Positions 27,512 to 32,881 of a stretch of DNA of 32,881 nt are shown here, in pieces. The translations under genes were made by a program, and so were the position numbers. Source of the stretch: Paludibacteraceae bacterium (GTDB taxonomy: Bacteria; Bacteroidota; Bacteroidia; Bacteroidales; Paludibacteraceae); the NCBI GenBank assembly GCA_017464475.1, contig JAFTZQ010000036.1:1-32881 (forward strand), given 5' to 3'. How positions within the stretch are numbered: the first letter of the stretch is position 1; each line of letters starts with the position of its first letter. The notes under the pieces are model-generated. The model searched no databases. It saw nothing but the letters and a program-made list of their open reading frames with translations, and had not been told where the DNA came from.

Positions 27512-29758
27512 ATGCGAGTAAAAGTACTGCTTATATTATTCCTTATCTGCACAGCTCTCTATGGAACAGAAGCGGTATCTGACACTGTTCTGTTGTCGGA
27601 TATAGAAGTGTCGGTGTCGCGGGTAGCGATGCCTGTTTCCAAGCAGCAGTTACAAGTGAGCGTGCTGGACGGAAGACTTATTGAGCAGGCACAAGTGAAT
27701 ACACCCAAAGAAGTAAGCAACCTCGTGCCGAACGTCTATATGCCTGATTATGGCTCAGCGATGACCAGCAGTATTTATATCCGAGGCATGGGAAGCCGAA
27801 TCAACGAACCGGTAATGGGAATGGTGGTGGATGGTATCCCGCTGTTGGACAAGAATATGTATGACCATGTGCTGCAAGATGTGAAGCGAATAGAGTTGTT
27901 ACGTGGGCCGCAAGGCAGTCTTTACGGACGTAACTCACCGGCAGGCATCATGGAGATACGCACTATTCAACCTTTGGATTTAAGTACACGCACTATACGT
28001 GCCCAAGCAACTTACGGTACAGCTAATACCATACGTGCACAGGCATCGTACTATGAACCGGTGAACGATAAGTTTGGTGTCGGTATTTCCGGTCGGTATG
28101 CCCGAACAGACGGATTCTATACCAACATGTTTGACAATAACAAAATTGATTTCGGCCAGCAGGCAGGTGGACGAATTGTGTTGGATGGCAGGCCTTCAGA
28201 TGAATGGCGCGTGACGGGAAATATCTTTGCCGATTGGGTACGACAAGGTGCATTCCCTTATGCGAATGTATCAACGGGGCAGATTGCGTACAATGCACAG
28301 GGTAGTTATGAACGCTTGGCGTTTTTGCCTTCCATCCGTGCGGAGTACCAATATGCCGGCTATCGGTTACAGATGGCTGCAAGTTACCAGTTTATGCATG
28401 ACGATATGCGAATGGATAATGATTATACTCCTGCAGATATCTTCACGCTGCAACAAACCCAACGACAACATAATGCCACCTTGGATGCTCTGCTGCGTGC
28501 TCCCAAGCCTTGCTCGTGGTATGAATGGACGGTGGGACTAAGCAGTTTTGCGAAAGCCAACACCATGCATGCCCCGGTAGTGTTTATGCGTGAAGGTATA
28601 GACGAGTTGATCTTGGGCAATGCTAATCGGGGCATCCAGACGGTTTTTCCGGACGATTCCATTGAGATATCCAACACTACGCTACCTATCCCCAGCTCTT
28701 TTGAACTCTTCAACGCCGGAGCAGCGGTGTACCATCAGAGCCATTTTAAGTTCGGCAACTGGCACCTCAACGCAGGCGTGCGCTTTGATTATGAACATGT
28801 GCGCATGACGTATTTGAGTACTGCCGATGTGACGTACCGTTTCACGATGTTGATGACGGATTACAAAAAGGTGCATACTGAGATAAAAGGTATGCAAACT
28901 GACCATTTTATCCAAGTGCTACCGAAACTGGCAATATCGTATGAAGGCACCTGGGGAACGATCTATGGCTACGCTGCAAAAGGCTATAAAGCAGGCGGAT
29001 ACAATCCGCAGATCTTCAGTACCATTACCCAAAATCAAGTCATGAATGATTTAGCGGCAGATATGGGGGTGCACCTGTCTATAGCTGATCCGCGTTTCTC
29101 CGATGTAGCCATCACACACTATAAACCAGAGACCGATTGGACCTTCGAGATTGGCGCTCATCTGATACCCACAGAGGGTCTGAGGATAGATGTTGATGCA
29201 TTTCATATCCAGTGTTTTGACCAGCAGGTGACCATTTTCCCGAACGGCAAGACAACCGGTCGTATGATGGCTAATGCCGCTCGTTCGAGAATGTGGGGTG
29301 CTGAGGCTGCGCTTCAATATCGCTGGAACAAGGGTGTATGGCAAGGTCTAATCGATGCTTCGTACGGCTTTACCGACGCACGCTTTATCACCTTCAACGA
29401 CGGTATGGGCGATTATTCGGGGAATGTCATTCCTTATGCGCCGCAACATACCGCCCATCTCCTGTGTGAAGTGGATTACCGAGTCGGGCATAAATGGCTG
29501 GAACGTATAGGAATCACCCTCAAAGGGGATGGAATAGGTCGTATTTACTGGAATGAGCAGAACGATGTTTGGCAACCGTTCTACGGATTGTTAGGTGCTA
29601 CGTTCAGCCTGGAATGGCAGTACGTTAAACTGCAACTATGGGGCAGAAACCTGACGGACACGAAATACGATGTATTCTATTTCCGATCGATGGGTAACGA
29701 TTTTCTGCAACGCGGCAAACCGCGAGAATTAGGAGTAACCGTATTATTTGAGATTTAA
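27512..29758 (+). CDS. TonB-dependent outer-membrane receptor
   Basis: 748 aa from ATG 27512; an in-frame TTG at 27494 lies within the -7 element. Signal peptide about 1-21. The plug domain has LSDIEVSVSRVAMPVSKQQ (TonB-box region), NLVPNVYMPDYG, SIYIRGMGSRINEPVMGMVVDGIPL and VKRIELLRGPQGSLYGRNSPAGIMEI. A 22-strand-type barrel ends in GRNLTDTKYDVFYFRSMG and PRELGVTVLFEI with the final aromatic strand. It lacks the carboxypeptidase-like domain of SusC proteins, so a siderophore, haem, cobalamin or metal-chelate receptor is more likely than a glycan one. It heads a unit with a lipoprotein and a membrane protein. Confidence 0.9.
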   Translation: MRVKVLLILFLICTALYGTEAVSDTVLLSDIEVSVSRVAMPVSKQQLQVSVLDGRLIEQAQVNTPKEVSNLVPNVYMPDYGSAMTSSIYIRGMGSRINEPVMGMVVDGIPLLDKNMYDHVLQDVKRIELLRGPQGSLYGRNSPAGIMEIRTIQPLDLSTRTIRAQATYGTANTIRAQASYYEPVNDKFGVGISGRYARTDGFYTNMFDNNKIDFGQQAGGRIVLDGRPSDEWRVTGNIFADWVRQGAFPYANVSTGQIAYNAQGSYERLAFLPSIRAEYQYAGYRLQMAASYQFMHDDMRMDNDYTPADIFTLQQTQRQHNATLDALLRAPKPCSWYEWTVGLSSFAKANTMHAPVVFMREGIDELILGNANRGIQTVFPDDSIEISNTTLPIPSSFELFNAGAAVYHQSHFKFGNWHLNAGVRFDYEHVRMTYLSTADVTYRFTMLMTDYKKVHTEIKGMQTDHFIQVLPKLAISYEGTWGTIYGYAAKGYKAGGYNPQIFSTITQNQVMNDLAADMGVHLSIADPRFSDVAITHYKPETDWTFEIGAHLIPTEGLRIDVDAFHIQCFDQQVTIFPNGKTTGRMMANAARSRMWGAEAALQYRWNKGVWQGLIDASYGFTDARFITFNDGMGDYSGNVIPYAPQHTAHLLCEVDYRVGHKWLERIGITLKGDGIGRIYWNEQNDVWQPFYGLLGATFSLEWQYVKLQLWGRNLTDTKYDVFYFRSMGNDFLQRGKPRELGVTVLFEI

Positions 29759-29785
29759 AATTTAAGCTTTAATATTTTTAAGATT

Positions 29786-30277
29786 ATGAAAAAATTATTC
29801 TATGTATTAGCAGTCGCTATGATAGTAACGGCATGCAATCAAAACGAACCGGAAGATCAGACCAAAGTTTCCTTTGCTAAGGCTACGTATTTTGAAGCCC
29901 TTGGAACCAACACCGTACCGAATGTGGAAGGCGAGAACAAAGATCAGCCTTTCAGTATGGACAGCGTGCGTGTAGAGGCAGTAATTATGACGGATACCAC
30001 ACTCGACATCAACCTCTATGGTATCAATTTCTCCTCTAAAATGCCGGTTACCATCGACATGGTTATCCCGGGTGCCAAGTACAGCCGCACCGCTGAGAAG
30101 ATCACTCTTTACGGTGAAGGCATCATCCCGACTATGGGTGGCAATCCGTTTGATCGTTATGTCATCAATGCTCTGGCAGGCTCCATCACAGCCGACTCAC
30201 TGGTCTTTACCAATAGTTATGGTCAATACGCCGGCTGTACCTACGCGGGTAAGATTACAAAAATGGAAGAGAAATAA
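29786..30277 (+). CDS. Calycin-like lipoprotein
   Basis: 163 aa. Lipobox IVTAC (Cys17 of MKKLFYVLAVAMIVTAC). The mature part is beta-rich, with VRVEAVIMTDTTLDINLYGINFSSKMPVTIDMVIPG, similar to the calycin-like domain (PF13944) of Bacteroidota lipoproteins. It lies 27 bp after the TonB receptor, so it may be its surface ligand-capture partner. The stop overlaps the next start (TAATG). Confidence 0.7.
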   Translation: MKKLFYVLAVAMIVTACNQNEPEDQTKVSFAKATYFEALGTNTVPNVEGENKDQPFSMDSVRVEAVIMTDTTLDINLYGINFSSKMPVTIDMVIPGAKYSRTAEKITLYGEGIIPTMGGNPFDRYVINALAGSITADSLVFTNSYGQYAGCTYAGKITKMEEK

Positions 30278-30570
30278 TGAACTTCGAAGGAATTCTTTTG
30301 GGCGCGGGTGCGTTCCTGTGCATCGGACTTTTTCATCCGCTGGTCATCAAAGCGGAGTACTATTTCGGCGTCAAGTCCTGGTGGGCGTTTCTCATCGTCG
30401 GTCTATTGGCGGCAGGCAGCTCGTTATTCGTAGAAAATACGTATATCTCCATCTTCTTGGGGATCTTTGCTTTCTCGTCCTTATGGGGAATCGGCGAGGT
30501 GTTTCATCAGCGTGAACGAGTCCGCAAAGGATGGTTTCCCATGAACCCCAAACGCAAAAACGAGTATTAA
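30277..30570 (+). CDS. DUF4491 membrane protein
   Basis: 97 aa, three hydrophobic segments (about 5-24, 33-50 and 56-72). The motifs MNFEGILLGAGAFLCIGLFHPLVIKAEYYFG and GWFPMNPKRK are characteristic of DUF4491 (PF14898). No function is known. Translationally coupled to the lipoprotein gene. Confidence 0.85.
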   Translation: MNFEGILLGAGAFLCIGLFHPLVIKAEYYFGVKSWWAFLIVGLLAAGSSLFVENTYISIFLGIFAFSSLWGIGEVFHQRERVRKGWFPMNPKRKNEY

Positions 30571-30594
30571 AAAAACAGCAAAACGTGCAATGAC

Positions 30595-31470
30595 ATGAAA
30601 CGAAATTATTCCAAATGGTGTAGTGTGGCGCTGATAGCCGCTATTTACGCACTCGCAGGCGTAGCAGGATGGCTGCTGTTTGAGTGGTTGGTCGCTAACC
30701 CCCTCATCCCTAACTCCCTCATCGCTCTCTTTTGCGCTGACGTGCTGGCAACAGTTATCGTATGGGCATTCGGCTTACTTTACGAGAACGTGTCGGTCTA
30801 TGATCCTTATTGGAGTGTCTTTCCGCCGGTCGCTTTTTTACTCTGGGCGTCTTATACCGACGTATGGTCGCTACCGGTCATTCTATTGCTTGTAGCCTCA
30901 TGGTATTGGGGCTGGCGACTCACGCGCAACTGGGCTATCACCTTCAAGGGTATCGGTCATGAGGACTGGCGTTACACCAAGTATCGCGACCGACATCCGC
31001 TGGTCTTTCATGCCATCAATCTCTTCGGTTTGAACATGATGCCGACCTTAGTGGTGTTCGCCGCTATGCTACCCGGACTAAAACTATTTGAATCACCATT
31101 TACCAATGACCAATCACCAATTAGCATAGTTTTGCTATGCTTCGGTTTCATCGTTTGCATTGCTTCAGCTACTATTCAACTCATCGCGGACAAACAGAGC
31201 CACGATTTCCGTGCCGCTCATCCGGGTAAAGTGTGTAACGTGGGGCTATGGAAGCACGGTCGACATCCAAATTATTTCGGTGAGATTCAGTTCTGGTGGG
31301 GCATATGGATCATGTACGCGTCTCTGAACGGCATTGATATGTATATCGGCGGTGCGATTGCTATGACGGCTCTCTTCCTCGGAATCAGCATTCCGCTGAT
31401 GGAGAAACGCCAACTGGCGAACAAACCCGACTATGCTGCATACCGCAAGCAAACAAGAATATTAATATGA
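30595..31470 (+). CDS. DUF1295 / steroid 5-alpha-reductase-like membrane protein
   Basis: 291 aa with about seven membrane segments. The C-terminal YRQDH-like part (QSHDFRAAHPGKVCNVGLWKHGRHPNYFGEIQFWWG) matches the DUF1295/ICMT-SRD5A fold, integral membrane reductases or methyltransferases. Two repeat tracts lie in loops: 15-mers at 30694-30723 (ANPLIPNSLI) and heptamers at 31091-31125 (SPFTNDQSPIS). The end overlaps msrA by four bases (ATGA). Confidence 0.8.
   Translation: MKRNYSKWCSVALIAAIYALAGVAGWLLFEWLVANPLIPNSLIALFCADVLATVIVWAFGLLYENVSVYDPYWSVFPPVAFLLWASYTDVWSLPVILLLVASWYWGWRLTRNWAITFKGIGHEDWRYTKYRDRHPLVFHAINLFGLNMMPTLVVFAAMLPGLKLFESPFTNDQSPISIVLLCFGFIVCIASATIQLIADKQSHDFRAAHPGKVCNVGLWKHGRHPNYFGEIQFWWGIWIMYASLNGIDMYIGGAIAMTALFLGISIPLMEKRQLANKPDYAAYRKQTRILI
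30694..30723 (+). repeat. 15-bp tandem duplication in DUF1295 gene
   Basis: gctaaccccctcatc and cctaactccctcatc, 13 of 15 matching; in frame (five residues each). Confidence 0.7.
31091..31125 (+). repeat. Heptamer repeat in DUF1295 gene, five units
   Basis: aatcacc, atttacc, aatgacc, aatcacc, aattagc. Same heptamer family and unit number as in the MBL gene at 6873-6907. Confidence 0.85.
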
Positions 31471-31982
31471 CGCTTAAACACATCTATTTGGCCGGAGGAT
31501 GCTTCTGGGGCACGGAGCATTTCTTCAAACAGATTGACGGAGTGGTTGAGACCGAAGTGGGTTTCGCCAACGGACAAACGGCAAACCCGACGTACGAACA
31601 GGTCTATACCGACACCACCGGCTATGCCGAGACCGTGCACGTAGTATATGACTCGGCCAAAGTGAGTCTGGCATTCCTCCTCCGTATGTTCTTCGTTGCT
31701 ATCGACCCGACGAGCCTGAATAAGCAAGGACATGACGAAGGGACTCGGTATCGCACGGGCATCTACTATACCGACGCTGCGGACCTACCGACCGTTGAGC
31801 AAGTCTATGCAGAGGAACAAAGCAAGTACACGCAACCGTTAGCGGTAGAGAAACTGCCTTTGCAGAATTTCTATCCCGCCGATGAATACCATCAGGACTA
31901 CTTGGACAAGCATCCTGACGGGTATTGCCACTTACCGAAAGCCTTGTTTGATTTTGCAAGACAAACAAAAGTTAATCAATAA
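31467..31982 (+). CDS. msrA: Peptide-methionine (S)-S-oxide reductase
   Basis: 171 aa. GGCFWGTEHFF contains the catalytic Cys12 (GCFWG motif). VGFANGQTANPTYEQVYTDTTGYAETVHVVYD and LQNFYPADEYHQDYLDKHP are characteristic MsrA segments. It repairs oxidised methionine using thioredoxin. No MsrB domain is fused. It is coupled to the DUF1295 gene and ends 10 bp before the convergent pseudouridine synthase. Confidence 0.95.
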   Translation: MTLKHIYLAGGCFWGTEHFFKQIDGVVETEVGFANGQTANPTYEQVYTDTTGYAETVHVVYDSAKVSLAFLLRMFFVAIDPTSLNKQGHDEGTRYRTGIYYTDAADLPTVEQVYAEEQSKYTQPLAVEKLPLQNFYPADEYHQDYLDKHPDGYCHLPKALFDFARQTKVNQ

Positions 31983-31992
31983 CCATCAAGAA

Positions 31993-32881
31993 TTAACGAG
32001 TTAAGGAAAACGAAGAAGGGATGCAGAAATGCATCTCTTTTTGTGTCACAGGATGGACGAAGAGGATCTCGGCAGCATGGAGACATAAGCGATTTGCCGA
32101 TGTGGAGCCATAGAGACGGTCGCCGAGGATGGGGGCATTGAGGCCGTCGGGATGGGCAGCATGGACACGGAGTTGGTGCGTGCGACCGGTGAGCGGGAAG
32201 AAATCGACGAATACTGTGCCATCGGGTCGAAGTTCGCGGATTTCACAGCGGGTGATAGCCGGTTTGCCATGTTCGACATTCACCATCTGACGAGGGCGAT
32301 CATAGGGATTCGGGAGGAGAGGAAGATTTATAATTTGTGATTGGTGATTTGTGATTTTTGATTTGGGATTTGGGCTGAGGATGGCTTCGTAGCGTTTGAA
32401 GACATCGCGGCGTTGAAAATAAGCTTGCAGGGTTTTGTAGATCTCGGGGGTCTTGGCAAGCACCAAGAGTCCACTGGTGTCTTGGTCGAGGCGATGCACG
32501 GGCTGAAGAGATGGGCGCTGAAGGAGTTCGACAACAGAGAGTTCATCGGTCTTACCGGGAACAGAAAGCAAGCCCGAGGGTTTATTGACTACCATCAACC
32601 ATTCATCCTCAAAGAGGATGTCAATGGATGCAGTAGGTGTTGCGAATCCCCTACTCGATTCTTCGCCCAGTATCCATTTTAAGATGGGTTTGCATCGCCC
32701 AGAACAGGGAGCGTAGAACGTACCTTCCTGTCGAACTTCGGTGCGCGAAGGTGCTCCTACCCAGAACTCTGCCAGAGCGATCGGCTTCATGCCATGCGAG
32801 AGAGCGTAGTGCAGTAATTTCGGGGCACAACATTCGCCTGCACCGGAAGGAGGATTGGTAATTGGTGATTGGTGATTGGTG
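31993..32881 (-). CDS. RluA-family pseudouridine synthase (5' end beyond window)
   Basis: The frame is open to the right edge, giving at least 295 residues; the first internal ATG (32790) is not the natural start, because the residues before it (GECCAPKLLHYALSHG) match the conserved region preceding it in longer Bacteroidota and proteobacterial RluA-type proteins (compare GECAAPKLLQYAY-HG). The catalytic motif PVHRLDQDTSGLLVLAKT carries the Asp. LTGRTHQLRVH and APILGDRLYG are further signatures. It converts uridine to pseudouridine in rRNA/tRNA. Two heptamer tracts lie within it: one replaces the short linker before DRPRQMV (KSKITNHQSQIIN), the other is at the window edge. Confidence 0.88.
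   Translation of the reverse strand, partial: TNHQSPITNPPSGAGECCAPKLLHYALSHGMKPIALAEFWVGAPSRTEVRQEGTFYAPCSGRCKPILKWILGEESSRGFATPTASIDILFEDEWLMVVNKPSGLLSVPGKTDELSVVELLQRPSLQPVHRLDQDTSGLLVLAKTPEIYKTLQAYFQRRDVFKRYEAILSPNPKSKITNHQSQIINLPLLPNPYDRPRQMVNVEHGKPAITRCEIRELRPDGTVFVDFFPLTGRTHQLRVHAAHPDGLNAPILGDRLYGSTSANRLCLHAAEILFVHPVTQKEMHFCIPSSFSLTR
32016..32043 (+). terminator. Terminator of the msrA operon, inside the convergent gene
   Basis: 10-bp stem 32016-32025/32030-32039 (one G-U), GAAA loop, then a T run. It overlaps the 3' end of the pseudouridine synthase gene. Confidence 0.8.
32332..32373 (-). repeat. Heptamer repeat in pseudouridine synthase, six units
   Basis: On the gene strand: ccaaatc, ccaaatc, aaaaatc, acaaatc, accaatc, acaaatt. 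Related to the repeats at 6873 and 31091. Confidence 0.85.
32853..32881 (-). repeat. Heptamer repeat at the window edge, at least four units
   Basis: On the plus strand gattggt, aattggt, gattggt, gattggt, g; continues past the edge. It is in frame in the pseudouridine synthase (SPITNPP). Confidence 0.85.

Noticed and set aside
31467-31982. MsrA-MsrB fusion
   Set aside because: The protein ends right after the MsrA core; no MsrB cysteine motifs follow.

Overview
The window looks like a chromosomal segment of a gut-type Bacteroidota (Bacteroidales). The evidence is the promoter grammar (at least eight sites with TTG, exactly 20 nt, then TAnnTTTG), lipoproteins with Bacteroidota-style lipoboxes, a BspA-like leucine-rich-repeat surface protein, a TonB receptor, and families typical of the phylum (acyl-ACP thioesterase, DUF4491, calycin-like lipoprotein, large acyl-CoA dehydratase activase). 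Nothing allows a species call. No rRNA, tRNA, CRISPR array, transposase or phage gene was seen.

Layout. 1-3880: a leftward BspA-like LRR protein and a PD-(D/E)XK nuclease-like protein, with a structured 300-nt leader, flanked by hairpin-rich intergenic DNA carrying a 39-bp direct repeat. 3879-9927: a rightward run of redox and metabolic genes (flavodoxin, YjjG-like HAD phosphatase, nitroreductase lipoprotein, YdeI-like protein, MBL-fold hydrolase, acyl-ACP thioesterase, iron-containing alcohol dehydrogenase, FMN reductase), closed by a terminator. 9988-11093: a two-gene zeta-toxin module with a putative 51-aa antitoxin, then a 190-nt rod-shaped RNA resembling 6S RNA with its own terminator. 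11120-11851: a GT32 glycosyltransferase. 12197-12418: a promoter-to-terminator unit without an ORF (candidate ncRNA). 12429-19162: a long tight operon for peroxide/redox/metal stress (glutathione peroxidase, OhrR-type MarR, ferritin-like protein, small winged helix, MBL-rubredoxin fusion, radical SAM/SPASM, flavodoxin, ZIP transporter) followed by an AT-richer outer-membrane protein and metallophosphoesterase pair. 19402-24478: a two-component acyl-CoA dehydratase activase (normally one polypeptide, here split) and a TetR regulator. 24587-26683: alpha/beta hydrolase lipoprotein, sugar O-acetyltransferase, and two head-to-head gene remnants. 26842-31982: a receiver-less OmpR-type regulator fused to a kinase-like tail, a TonB receptor with an 11-bp-periodic operator, calycin-like lipoprotein, DUF4491, DUF1295 and MsrA. 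31993-end: a leftward RluA-family pseudouridine synthase running off the window.

The most unusual property is a set of short tandem repeats with periods of 7, 8 or 11 bp scattered through the window. Many lie in frame inside conserved enzymes (MBL hydrolase, activase, dehydratase-like protein, DUF1295 protein, pseudouridine synthase twice, alpha/beta hydrolase) or across start codons, resembling the heptanucleotide STRR elements of cyanobacteria but in a Bacteroidota genome. Second in interest are the regulator/operator/TonB receptor unit at 26.8-29.8 kb, the 6S-like RNA, the ORF-less transcription unit at 12.2 kb, and a duplicated 3' end of the ZIP gene that brackets a two-gene insertion.

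All calls come from reading the sequence and from memory of protein families; no database search or folding program was run.
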